Assembly: GCA_028284775.1 (NCBI GenBank)
Contig: JANQRB010000105.1
Location: forward strand, 1-64,000
DNA from: Candidatus Kapaibacterium sp.
GTDB taxonomy: Bacteria; Bacteroidota; Ignavibacteria; Kapaibacteriales; UBA7675
Length of the DNA: 64,000 nt
Direction: 5' to 3'
Part shown: one piece after another, positions 46,001 through 54,159 of the stretch
Position numbering within the stretch: the stretch's first letter is position 1
Layout: every line of letters starts with the position of its first letter
Made by a program: the position numbers and the translations under genes
The notes under the pieces: generated by a model
Seen by the model: the letters and a program-made list of their open reading frames with translations, nothing else
What the model was told of the DNA's origin: nothing
The model's database searches: none

Positions 46001-47433
46001 CTGTTAAAGTTTCCATCAGTATTAAAAATACTCAAATTGGCCGAGGTAAATGAGTTGATGTTTCCGTTGTTATTAAAAGTGCCGAGCGAATTATTGACAT
46101 TGCGACTCGAGTGCAGATCATTGGGTCCGTTTTTGGCATTCAGGTTGCCATTGTTCACAAATGTACCGCCTGAATTGTTTATTCCGATGCTGGTAAAGGA
46201 ACTCAATGATTTGCTGTTCATGCTGATCGTGCCGTTATTGACGCCGCCATTGAAAAACTGAAGCTCGGCGTCAAAATCGGTCCCCACGGCATTGATGTCC
46301 AGCGTGGCGGTCGTGCCGTTCATAAAACTGCCGAAGATGTTATTTTTCTTCTGCGTAACCATTTTGCCATTATTGTTAATGCCGGCGTTGTTTTCAACAT
46401 TCACGTTGCCTTCAAATACAACCTTCGTACAGGCGATTTCCAACACGCCGTCGGCGATCTCCAGTTTGGAAAAACTAAATGTACCGTCCCCGCTAATTGT
46501 CCCGGTCGTAACGAAAAAAGTTCCTTCAACGAAGTTCATCTGACTGCCGGTTGAGGTCAACAGCGTACCTTTATTGCGAAAAACGTGGCTAGCCACGCCG
46601 TGGAATACCGACAGGTTCGCCGTCGTGGCAATGACGACACCGCAATTGGTCACCTGGCTGTTATTAAAAATTGTCGCGTCCTGTTGAATGTCGAGGTCGC
46701 CGTTATTCAGGAAGCCGGCGCCTGTCTGTACAGTTATCGTACGCGCCGCACCGCTGCCCGGCACCGTTTCGATCGTCGCGTCAGTGGCGTTGACCAGCCG
46801 TCCGTTTGCTATGACGAGGCTCGGTCCGAAGGTCGCGCTGCTGCTGCTAAGGGTAATCAGCCCCTCATTAAAAAAGAACTTGTGTGTCTCCAGCGTGCTG
46901 ATCTTCGAGGCGGTGCCGCGCAGCAGGATCTGGCCGGTTGTCGAATTATGCACTTCGCCATTGTATTCGGAATCCGCGCCGATTTCCTCCACCGTTATAC
47001 TGGCATTGTTCGTCAGGTCGGCGGCAATATTGGCGCTGATCTGCTTGATCGAGCCATTATTGGTCAGCGTCGCCGCACCGGAGAAGCTGGTGTTTTTGAG
47101 AACCAGGATGCCATTGCTCCGGATCTCGCTGTCGGCGCTAATATTAAAGGCGTTGAGATTTGCTTTCAGTTTCTGCGTGCCGGTCGTGCCGCCGACCGTA
47201 AGGCTGCGGATCGTTCCCGGAACATTAAGCGTAACGGTGTAGCTGCCGCCGACGGTTATGAAAACATCGTCGTTGCTGCCGGGAGCTGAACCGCTGCTCC
47301 ATTTGCTGCCGTCGCTCCAGTCGCCGTTGACGGCATCCTGCCAAAATACATCCGCCGCGTAGCTGCTAACGGAAAAGCTCGGAGCAATCAGCGCCATAAC
47401 GAGACAGAAAAGCAGAATCTTGATCGATTTCAT
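43057..47433 (-). CDS. Giant secreted beta-helix surface protein 3 (1458 aa) with dockerin-like C-terminus
   Basis: Third member of the trio. Signal peptide (LLFCLVMALIAPSFSVSSYA), then DVFWQDAVNGDWSDGSKWS. Residues ~90-1180 are NxG rungs rich in Asn, Ser and Thr, with TTASI, TSATI and TTANI strands (FRNFATTATIFVQDD, FRNFATTASIVTFSG, ITTASISMSS). Unlike protein 2 there is no exact long-period array. The C-terminal half matches its sisters: LSGSGVYNMGNIVNNGRIGPGSSPG in the autotransporter-associated end, IELGGTSA, YLHGYWTGDFHKRTPLMLEL ... HGGHLPIG, and the EF-hand loop GDLNANRDIGADD ending NPGQVPLLDD. The three ends are nearly identical while the rungs diverge, so the C-terminus is probably a shared export or attachment module. 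Confidence 0.85.
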   Translation of the reverse strand: MKSIKILLFCLVMALIAPSFSVSSYAADVFWQDAVNGDWSDGSKWSSGSAPGSNDDVFITVGGSYTVTLNVPGTIRSLTVGGTTGTQKLKANLNAFNISADSEIRSNGILVLKNTSFSGAATLTNNGSIKQISANIAADLTNNASITVEEIGADSEYNGEVHNSTTGQILLRGTASKISTLETHKFFFNEGLITLSSSSATFGPSLVIANGRLVNATDATIETVPGSGAARTITVQTGAGFLNNGDLDIQQDATIFNNSQVTNCGVVIATTANLSVFHGVASHVFRNKGTLLTSTGSQMNFVEGTFFVTTGTISGDGTFSFSKLEIADGVLEIACTKVVFEGNVNVENNAGINNNGKMVTQKKNNIFGSFMNGTTATLDINAVGTDFDAELQFFNGGVNNGTISMNSKSLSSFTSIGINNSGGTFVNNGNLNAKNGPNDLHSSRNVNNSLGTFNNNGNINSFTSANLSIFNTDGNFNSGPGNINAFTSSFVSVIGEFSMLPTPRPITTGNLNIATTALISFSSFGGGDFNIGSPITSATMHNNGQAFFDGGNIFTSTTASFLGNGTYNFERTNINGNLNFPITSSTVRIVDSHSITSANIGFSGSSQLAGCNTFDGPVEIRTTASLFISDPQFQTGPISKPYENHFNNSVINNGSLYFNHTRTTATLFISSATFHNFGSVTFASVSTSANICLGNGSSFINATTASIFGANNTKPISFLQKGDSNFQNCGKLVFVSPFSSATIRVDAEGNSVFSNKGQMKFRNFATTASIVTFSGNSRYVNDGLLDFSDFGNKAGSEVNVRDNAKLENNGQINFSNFKTTASIAVFNSGCANNNGSMNFNRVITTASISMSSMSVFNNATTASISFTENGGSIVDMSDQSTFNNNGSFRFRNFATTATIFVQDDSKYINNGRFEARDGFTTANICPDGNGRFLQNGNMVFTTASIAVDFKSSTSINSFTMISSSSLFLSTTASFILRSGTTAPNGAVNGQGTFLYEQMSVLGNGPNFSPDTKVKVKNSNFPITSASVFLPGCADFIGSNEFTTSFSNATTISMSPNSSGDAFTNEFNNDVNNDGNWQAKNITTTANIVIGPNKSFNNNGSMDFSKLGTSANLFLSSGSVFNHRGRLNVSSATINIIRSTSAVILFGSNGTINLNQGRVNFVPQTTASIALPTGASLSGSGVYNMGNIVNNGRIGPGSSPGCLILLDDLIQTASSSMDIELGGTSACIDFDRLSVDDLTLDGALNVSLIDGFIPADGDRFRFLEYNSVTGAFASINLDTPGFDFTLEFGTQAAVLIASEAAAVTVNLDVYLHGYWTGDFHKRTPLMLELRTGATLIASTLVQRQSALQSSTARAVFSFDELPEGDYWLVLRHGGHLPIGSAAPINIAPGATLDVDFTDPDNVFNGATWLPEETINNQTFNVMRTGDLNANRDIGADDFIEFFVPNFGLSNPGQVPLLDD

Positions 47434-47867
47434 TGTAGGGACTCGCTCTTATTGAAGACTACCATTTGAAATTTGCATTGAGAAACGGGACGTAGTTCCG
47501 GGCAATTACTGGTGCAAGAAGGGGATCCATTAAGGCCGCCGACTGACGAAATTCTCCGGCGTCACCAGCACCCGGACCGAATCAATGTACTGTTGGAACG
47601 CTCGAACAGCAGGGACGCTCGCAGGCAAAAGTACCCGGATTCAAAACATATCTCTCTTCGATCAAGCCCGCCAACACATTGACTTAAGCTGATCGAGCGC
47701 TCAATCACAAGAAAGAAAGGCTTAGGACTACACTGAACGGACGTCTGGCGAGTGTCCGATTCGTGCGGAGTGCCGCCGGTGGACTCCATATTTGCGGCAG
47801 CACAAAAAAGCGCCAAAAGATACCACCATTTCACTATCTGAGCAAAAAAAGCTGGCGAAAGCCCGGA
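47434..47867. other. Intergenic region upstream of giant gene 3
   Basis: About 430 bp between the symporter gene's end and giant gene 3's start, both on the minus strand. I see no coding pattern; a 90-codon minus frame at 47562-47834 lacks protein character. Confidence 0.4.
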
Positions 47868-49223
47868 TTAGTCCAGTGTTTTCAACGATTTGTCCATAAC
47901 AACGCAGGCCGTGAGATCACCCGTAACATTGACGGCCGTGCGTGCCATATCTAGGATGCGGTCGACGCCAAGGATGAGTGCGATGCCTGCTCCCGGCACT
48001 CCAATTCCCGCCAGAACCGTGGCCAGAATCACGATACCCACGCCGGGCGTACTCGGCGAGCCGATGGAAGCGCCGACCGTTGTCGCGATCAGCAGGATCA
48101 GACCGCCCATTGTCAGATCTATTCCGAATACCTGCGTCAAAAATATGGCGGCAACGATTTGGTAGAGCGCTGTTCCGTCCATATTGATGGTGGCGCCGAT
48201 GGGAACAACAAAACGCGCTACCGCCGGATCGACGCCCAGGGTATCTTCAGCGACTTTAAGCGAGACGGGCATGACAGCGGCGGATGAAGATGTGGAAAAT
48301 GCCAGCAACTGCACATTGCGGACCTGCGCCAGAAATCGCAGGGGCGACCGGCGCGCCCATAGCGCGACAATCAGCAGATAAAAAACCAGCAGCAGCAGTA
48401 GCCCGAGGAGCACGCTGCCTACATAGGCCGACATTGAAACCAGGGCATTGAGACCAACCTTGATCGTTATCTGCGCCAGCAGGCCGAATACAGCGAGAGG
48501 CGCTATCAGCATAGCCCAGCTGACGACTTTCATAGACACCTCCTGCACCGATCCGGCAAGATCGATCAGCGGCCGGGCTTGCGGACCGGCAATCAGCGCC
48601 AAGGCTATACCGATCAGAATTGCGAAAACTATTATCTGCAACATACTCTGTTCAAGCGCTGCATCGAGCGGGTTGGTGGGAATCAGATCGACAATTCGCT
48701 CGGGCAGCGACATGTCGGAGGGGGCAGGGGCGGCAAACTCGCCGGCGGCACTGTTATGCGCTTCCGCAAGCGCCGCCTCAACAAAGGAGGGGTCGATAAA
48801 GCGCCCCGGTTCGATCGCCGTCGCGACGAAAGAGCCGATGAGGACGGCGACCAGTGTCGTCGCGATAAAGTAGGGCAGGATACGCATACCGACTTGCCGC
48901 AGTTGCCTGACATCGCCGGTGCCGGTGATCCCCAGGACGATCGACGCCATGACAAGGGGCACGACCATCATCTGGATCAGTGCAAGAAAAATATGTCCCG
49001 GCAGTGCCAGCCACACCGATAGCTCATGAGCGGCGCCTTCGCTGATCAGAGCCGCCCCTTTCGGCGACAACAACAGGCCCAGTCCGATGCCGAGCAGCAA
49101 ACCGATGACGATTTGCAGCCAGAGGCGAGTGCGGACGAGACGACCCAGCGACGACACAAGCGAGCGGAGCGATTCGAAGGAATCGCCCGGCGTCTGGTTG
49201 CTATCCGGCTGTTCGAGGCTCAC
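47868..49223 (-). CDS. Dicarboxylate/amino acid:cation symporter (DAACS/GltP-DctA family)
   Basis: About 451 residues with eight membrane helices and two re-entrant loops as in GltPh. The first helix is LWLQIVIGLLLGIGLGLLL. Diagnostic motifs are the serine-rich AFSTSSSAAVMP of the first hairpin, INMDGTALYQ (NMDGT) in helix 7, GASIGSPSTPGVGIVIL of the second hairpin, and DRILDMARTAVNVTGDLT in helix 8, where the Asp and Asn bind the substrate amino group and sodium. It drives uptake of glutamate, aspartate or C4-dicarboxylates with Na+ or H+. The start is uncertain: GTG 49223 is given; the frame extends to GTG 49316, and neither has a clear ribosome site. Divergent from the TonB-dependent receptor. 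Confidence 0.92.
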   Translation of the reverse strand: MSLEQPDSNQTPGDSFESLRSLVSSLGRLVRTRLWLQIVIGLLLGIGLGLLLSPKGAALISEGAAHELSVWLALPGHIFLALIQMMVVPLVMASIVLGITGTGDVRQLRQVGMRILPYFIATTLVAVLIGSFVATAIEPGRFIDPSFVEAALAEAHNSAAGEFAAPAPSDMSLPERIVDLIPTNPLDAALEQSMLQIIVFAILIGIALALIAGPQARPLIDLAGSVQEVSMKVVSWAMLIAPLAVFGLLAQITIKVGLNALVSMSAYVGSVLLGLLLLLVFYLLIVALWARRSPLRFLAQVRNVQLLAFSTSSSAAVMPVSLKVAEDTLGVDPAVARFVVPIGATINMDGTALYQIVAAIFLTQVFGIDLTMGGLILLIATTVGASIGSPSTPGVGIVILATVLAGIGVPGAGIALILGVDRILDMARTAVNVTGDLTACVVMDKSLKTLD

Positions 49224-49577
49224 ATGACAAAAGTACGCAAAGAATGTTGAATTAGCGACATGGCTGTTGTGAGAGCTTAACAAAATGCTAATTCTCAGAG
49301 AATCATTGCTTAACACAGCCGGTCTATATTGCGCTTCCAGCTAGCGGTTCCGATTTGAGAACCTGCAAGGATATATAGTACGGGATGCTAGGGGGCAAGC
49401 AAGCTCCTATGGTCTGAACAAGCGCGAGTTTGCTTGGTATCGACTTGCTATCCAGCTTCCCGGACGCAGCATTCAAGCCGTGACCGTCCCTCTTCCGAAA
49501 CGATCGAAATTAACATATCACGCTTGTGGATGTGACAATTTTTCCATGTGCTGTCAGTATCATTGGAGTTGTATACT
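49224..49577. other. Divergent promoter region of symporter and TonB-dependent receptor
   Basis: About 350 bp. The minus strand has TACTTTTG at 49228-49235, matching TAnnTTTG, but it is only 5 bp from the proposed symporter GTG, so either that start is wrong or the match is chance. GGAG at 49565 is the ribosome site of the receptor. Confidence 0.4.
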
Positions 49578-52406
49578 ATGTTAAGTTTGCTACGATTCAC
49601 CTTGTGGTTCTTCGTACTGTCGACAATCAGCAGCGCGGGTTTGTTTGCGGATAATACCGGAACGATTAGCGGTATTGTTAAGGACAAAGAAACCAAACGA
49701 ATACTGGCCGGAGCCGGTATCAGCGTACAAAACAGCAAGCTGGGGGCTGTCAGTGATCGTTTCGGCAGCTTTACGATAAAAAATGTACCGATGGGGGAGC
49801 AGACTATCGCCGTCAGCTACCTCGGCTATGAAACCATCACACGTTCGATTGTCGTGGAGGCGAACAAAACCCTCAGCCTGGAATTTGAGATGGAGTCGAG
49901 TATTCTTGAGTCCGATGGTGTTGTTGTCGAAGGACTGCGTCAGGGACAGGTACGCGCGCTCAATCGTCAGAAAACGGCGCCCAATATTGTTAACGTCGTC
50001 GCCGCCGATGCTATCGGCCGCTTTCCAGACCTCAACAGCGCAGAAGCGCTGCAGCGGATTCCCTCGCTTTCAATCCAACGCGATCAGGGTGAAGGGCGCT
50101 ATGTCCTCATACGCGGCACGGAAGCGCGCCTCAATTCGGTGATGATCAATGGCGAGCGGATTCCCTCGCCGGAAGGGGATGTCCGGCAGGTGGCCCTCGA
50201 CGTCATACCTTCCGATGTCCTCGCCTCGATCGAGGTCAGCAAAGCCATCACCCCCGACATGGACGGCGACGCTATCGGCGGCGCGATCAACCTGACGACC
50301 AAGAGCGCCTTCGACTTCGACAAACCCATCTACAAACTGACGCTGGCAGGCGGCTACAACGATATCGTCGGCGATCCCAACTTTCAGGTTGCCGGCACCT
50401 TGGGCCGCCAGCTGGGCGACGAAAACAACATCGGAATTCTGGTCTCGGCCTCCTACTTCAAAACTGATCGCGGCTCCGACAACAATGAAATGGAATGGTT
50501 AAGCAGAAGCGACCTGGATGACTTCCCCGATGACTTCGGCATCACCGTACCCGCCGCCACGAATGTGATCGGCGACCTGCAGCTTCGCGATTACGTCATC
50601 ACCCGCGAGCGCCTGGGCATCAGCACAACCGTGGATTTTCGTTTGTCGGAAAGCTCGACGCTGTACGTACGGGGATTGTTCAACAGGTTTAGCGATGATG
50701 AACACCGCCGGCGCGGTCGGGTGCGATTCGATAAAGGCGATTATACAGCCGTTAGCGCAAACGGCGGCAGTATCAGTGAAGGCAACTTCGAGCGCGAATT
50801 GAAAGATCGTTTCGAGGAGCAGACAATCTGGAGTGTCTCGGCCGGAGGAAACTCGCTGCTCGGCGATATGACCCTGGACTACAATTTTTCCTTTTCGCAC
50901 GCCGACGAAGACGAGCCGAACCGGCGCGACATTACCTTCGAGCTAAAGGATATCGACATGACCTACGACATCTCGAATCCGGATTTGCCGCGGTTTACGG
51001 GCAACGGCTTTAATGACGCCTCAGCCTTTGAATTCTCCGACCTTGTGATCGAAAACAATAAGACCAGCGATGAAGACTTCACCGCCGGCGCTAATCTGAC
51101 AATTCCCTACAGCCTGAGTGAAAACCTGGGTACACTTAAGTTTGGACTCAAATTCCGGGCTAAAAACAAAGAGCGCATCAATGACGTTAAGGTGTACGAC
51201 GCTTATGCCGGCACTATCAACGACGGCGATCTGAGTCTGGCCGATGTGGTCGGCGACTTCGAGGATGACGAGTTTCTGGAAAACGAGTACGCGATCGGCC
51301 TGGCGCCGGACCCGGACAAAGTTGAAAACCTGGTCGACAATAACCTGAACGATTTCGAGTTAAACACCGACGACTCTCGACTGGATACTGATCCGGCCAA
51401 TTACGAGGCGACGGAAAATATCATAGCCGCTTACCTGATGACCACGCTGAATGTCGGCGACCTGATGATTCTGCCGGGCGCCCGCCTGGAAATGACAAAC
51501 CTGGAATACACCGGCAATGTCGTTGAAGTCAACGCCGAAGGCGACTATGCCTCGACGGCCGCCGTCACCGGCGACGATGACTATAACAATATCCTGCCCA
51601 TGCTGCATCTGAAATATCATCTGGACGATGCGACCAACCTGCGGGCAGCCTGGACCAATACCATCGCGCGGCCCAACTACTATGACCTTGCGCCCTTCCG
51701 ACTTGTCAATCGCGAAGATGAAGAAATCGAGCGCGGTAATACAACGCTGGAACCGACGGAATCGATGAACGTCGATCTTTTCTTTGAGCATTACCTCGAA
51801 TCGCTGGGCATTCTTTCGCTGGGTGCTTTCTACAAGGACCTGGACAATATCATCTTTGCGCAGACACGCAAAGGCATCGACGGCGAGCCGCAATTTGCCG
51901 ACTTTGACGTCCTGACGCCGGTTAACGGTAAGACGGCAACTCTGTTCGGCGTAGAAGTGGCCTGGCAGCAGCAGTTGACCTTTCTGCCCGGTGCCCTCAA
52001 TGGTCTGGGCATCTATGCCAACTATACCTATACGGATTCGAAAACCGATATCGACCTGGGCGACGGCGCCACGCGCGAGCTGACAATTCCCGGTCAGAGC
52101 GAACATATTGCCAATCTTGCCCTATCCTATGAAAAACACGGATTTTCGGGACGAATCGCGCTTAACTTCCACGGCTCCTATGTAGACGCAGTCGGTGACA
52201 AGGCCGACGAAGATGTCTATTATGACGACCACATTCAACTCGATTTTTCAGCGAACTACGAGTTCCGCAAGGGTCTGCGTGTTTTTGCCGAGCTGCTTAA
52301 TCTGACCGACGAACCGCTGCGCTTTTTTGTCGGCGACGAGAGCCGTCCGATCCAGCGCGAGTTTTATTCTTTCTGGGGGCATTTTGGAGTGAAGCTGGAT
52401 TTATGA
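49578..52406 (+). CDS. TonB-dependent outer membrane receptor with CarboxypepD_reg-like N-domain
   Basis: A 942-residue receptor. ATG 49578 follows GGAG by 9 bp and starts the signal peptide (LWFFVLSTISSAGLFA). Residues ~27-100 are a carboxypeptidase-regulatory-like Ig domain (GTISGIVKDKETKRILAGA, DRFGSFTIKNVPMG) common in Bacteroidota receptors. The plug domain (~125-245) has NVVAADAIGRFPDLNSAEAL, RYVLIRGTEARLNSVMING and SIEVSKAITPDMDGDAIGG, the pattern of the TonB-Xanth-Caul subfamily often linked to carbohydrate uptake. The remainder is the 22-strand barrel with ATNLRAAWTNTIARPNYYDL and GNTTLEPTESMNVDLFFEHYL near its end. The substrate is not fixed by context: no SusD gene, glycosidase or metal gene is adjacent. 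Confidence 0.93.
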   Translation: MLSLLRFTLWFFVLSTISSAGLFADNTGTISGIVKDKETKRILAGAGISVQNSKLGAVSDRFGSFTIKNVPMGEQTIAVSYLGYETITRSIVVEANKTLSLEFEMESSILESDGVVVEGLRQGQVRALNRQKTAPNIVNVVAADAIGRFPDLNSAEALQRIPSLSIQRDQGEGRYVLIRGTEARLNSVMINGERIPSPEGDVRQVALDVIPSDVLASIEVSKAITPDMDGDAIGGAINLTTKSAFDFDKPIYKLTLAGGYNDIVGDPNFQVAGTLGRQLGDENNIGILVSASYFKTDRGSDNNEMEWLSRSDLDDFPDDFGITVPAATNVIGDLQLRDYVITRERLGISTTVDFRLSESSTLYVRGLFNRFSDDEHRRRGRVRFDKGDYTAVSANGGSISEGNFERELKDRFEEQTIWSVSAGGNSLLGDMTLDYNFSFSHADEDEPNRRDITFELKDIDMTYDISNPDLPRFTGNGFNDASAFEFSDLVIENNKTSDEDFTAGANLTIPYSLSENLGTLKFGLKFRAKNKERINDVKVYDAYAGTINDGDLSLADVVGDFEDDEFLENEYAIGLAPDPDKVENLVDNNLNDFELNTDDSRLDTDPANYEATENIIAAYLMTTLNVGDLMILPGARLEMTNLEYTGNVVEVNAEGDYASTAAVTGDDDYNNILPMLHLKYHLDDATNLRAAWTNTIARPNYYDLAPFRLVNREDEEIERGNTTLEPTESMNVDLFFEHYLESLGILSLGAFYKDLDNIIFAQTRKGIDGEPQFADFDVLTPVNGKTATLFGVEVAWQQQLTFLPGALNGLGIYANYTYTDSKTDIDLGDGATRELTIPGQSEHIANLALSYEKHGFSGRIALNFHGSYVDAVGDKADEDVYYDDHIQLDFSANYEFRKGLRVFAELLNLTDEPLRFFVGDESRPIQREFYSFWGHFGVKLDL

Positions 52407-52561
52407 TTAAGCTCAGCTCGTCGGCGTGGAGAGTATTCGACAGACAGGATGCACGGCATTGTTAAGTTTGTGCTGTTAGTGACACTTTGCTGAGGATTCT
52501 GGGCAGCATTGGAACCTTGCCTTACCGTGGATCCTGTCTGTTGTGTTTTTTGCCAGGGAAT

Positions 52562-52921
52562 TCACTTCTGTGCTTTCATTCTAAAAAACACAGGAACATC
52601 CCTGCTGCACTGTTCAAGAACCGGCTCCATATCTTCACTGCCCCGGTCGCCTTCGATTTTCCGTTTCAGCAGCAGCGCAAGTTTGTCACCGCTGATTTTC
52701 GATTCAAGCAAGGCCCGAATTTCATGAAATCCGATCGGAGGAGCAGTTGAGTCTGCTGCTGCACAACTCTTAAGCTCGCTGTTAATTCTTGTACAGAAAA
52801 TTTGAATGTCCTGCGGGTTGCGATTTTTGTCAGCCTGATGCAAAGGACACAAGTCCCATCGGTCATAGCAACGACGACTCTGAAATTCATTTTTCCGTCG
52901 GGCCTGATATTCATTCCACAA
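52562..52921 (-). CDS. Small hypothetical protein downstream of the GH108 muramidase
   Basis: A 119-codon frame 23 bp after the muramidase gene, same strand, beginning with TTG. The second half looks like a genuine helical protein (GFHEIRALLESKISGDKL, LLLKRKIEGDRGSEDMEP), and QDIQIFCTRINSELKSC precedes it. An overlapping frame with an ATG at 52914 (KMNFRVVVAMTDGTCVL) is also plausible for the first half, so a frameshift or a different start cannot be excluded. Position suggests a partner of the muramidase; I do not recognise the family. Confidence 0.45.
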   Translation of the reverse strand: MWNEYQARRKNEFQSRRCYDRWDLCPLHQADKNRNPQDIQIFCTRINSELKSCAAADSTAPPIGFHEIRALLESKISGDKLALLLKRKIEGDRGSEDMEPVLEQCSRDVPVFFRMKAQK

Positions 52922-52944
52922 AACAGTAACTGGAATTCTTGAAT

Positions 52945-53499
52945 TCAGACAATCTCTTCCGGCATATCGGGAAAGGAATTGACGCGGTTCATCCAGCCCC
53001 GCAAAAAGACTTTCAATTTCGGATTGCGGTCGGCAATTCGCTCGTAATATCCCTTGCGTGCCTGCTTATAAGCGTTAAACAAACGAGCGGGCGGACTGGC
53101 ATTAACTACTTTGAGTGTTTTTGGTCCCATACCGCCATCGACAGCCAGTGGCGTTTCGCTGTCGGACAGGTCATTGAGTACGCGCTGAAGCGTCTTGATT
53201 GCATTGGCGCCGGCATTGACATAAAAATCGAAGGTGAAGTTCGCCAGCTCCTGGCTATCGAAGTAGTCAGCGTAGATTCGATCCCAATATCTCTCTTTGT
53301 AAATGATGCCGGCCTGCTCGTCGCTGAGGGCTTTCAGGTTTGCCAGTGTGGGCTCGATTCCCAACAGCGACTGAGCATACTTTCTGAAGGTGCCCATGGT
53401 AATCCCCTTATTCGTGGCACCGCCGGGATCATTCGGGTGGTCGACGAATCCGCCTTCGTGTCGGAGTAAAACCGGGAGAAAAGCGCTGAAGTTAGCCAT
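52945..53499 (-). CDS. GH108 N-acetylmuramidase (endolysin-like)
   Basis: A 184-residue protein matching glycoside hydrolase family 108 along its length. RHEGGFVDHPNDPGGATN holds the catalytic Glu15 of the EGG motif, NKGITMGTF and YKERYWDRI follow, and the C-terminal third (LAVDGGMGPKTLKVV, RKGYYERIADRNPKL) is the peptidoglycan-binding domain usual in this family. These enzymes cleave the beta-1,4 bond between MurNAc and GlcNAc and serve phage lysis or secretion systems. There is no signal peptide, as in phage endolysins, and no phage structural genes nearby, so it may be a domesticated lysis gene or belong to a small secretion or toxin module. AAGGA lies 10 bp before the ATG. Confidence 0.92.
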   Translation of the reverse strand: MANFSAFLPVLLRHEGGFVDHPNDPGGATNKGITMGTFRKYAQSLLGIEPTLANLKALSDEQAGIIYKERYWDRIYADYFDSQELANFTFDFYVNAGANAIKTLQRVLNDLSDSETPLAVDGGMGPKTLKVVNASPPARLFNAYKQARKGYYERIADRNPKLKVFLRGWMNRVNSFPDMPEEIV

Positions 53500-54159
53500 A
53501 CTGTATGATTCCTTAAAAAAAGGGAATTAGACTCTTTGAACTCTGACCGGTCATTTCAGATTATCGTACAACCACTAACATTGAATCCGGTAAAGCAAGG
53601 TGCACTGCAGCTTTGTCTCAGGACCGATAGAGAAGATTTTTTCAATATCCTAAAAGAAATGCAAGTATTTGCCACTGAAATGGCAGTGACCTCGAATTGT
53701 TTCAAGGTCCGGCCCTTAGCGTAATAATCACTATTGAAATCGGGATCTGGTCGGGACAGCCGCTTGACTTCGGCTGCGCTCAGCTTTCGCGGTAGGTTAG
53801 TTTTTATTGCATGGACAATAGTTGCGTGGGCTTCGGCTGCGCTCAGCCCACTTCATGGTTTAAATCTTACGGTATTCAATTCGTAGCTATCAGCACAGCC
53901 AGTTGAAGCAACCCCGAACGCTGAGCACAGCCCAATGCAGCCAACTCTCCTTTAACATCTCAAAGCTGTCAACACACCGAACGCTGAGCGCAGCCCAATC
54001 CAGCCAACTCTATTAACATCTCCAAGCTGCCAACACACCGAACGCTGAGCGCAGCCGAAGCGTGATCCTGAGATACTTAACCTACCTCATCATTAACTGA
54101 AAGCAATTACAGCTCTCACCCTGTTTTTTCTTGGACTGAAGGCAGCCGATGACCACAAT
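53500..54159. other. Intergenic region holding a small family of direct and inverted repeats
   Basis: About 660 bp. It contains two plus-oriented copies of CTTCGGCTGCGCTCAG (near 53768 and 53831) and three inverted, slightly diverged copies GAACGCTGAGCRCAGCC at 53916, 53979 and 54040. I see no convincing gene; a 62-codon plus frame at 53536 has no ribosome site. Confidence 0.6.
53915..54062. repeat. Imperfect ~62-bp tandem repeat, 2.4 copies
   Basis: Units start at 53915, 53978 and 54039 (spacing 63 and 61 bp). Each begins CGAACGCTGAGCRCAGCC and continues with CAGCCAACTCT, TTAACATCTC, AAGCTG and CAACACAC; the third copy stops after its first ~24 bp. The first block is the reverse complement of the GGCTGCGCTCAG elements 80-150 bp upstream. 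Confidence 0.75.

Noticed and set aside
49228..49235. TACTTTTG as -7 promoter box of the symporter gene
   Set aside because: It lies 5 bp from the proposed start codon, which would leave no room for a leader; kept only as a note in the intergenic entry.
52666..52914. Overlapping ATG-started frame within the small ORF downstream of the muramidase
   Set aside because: Its second half loses protein character, whereas the 52562-52921 frame keeps it to the stop; a frameshift between them is possible but unproven.
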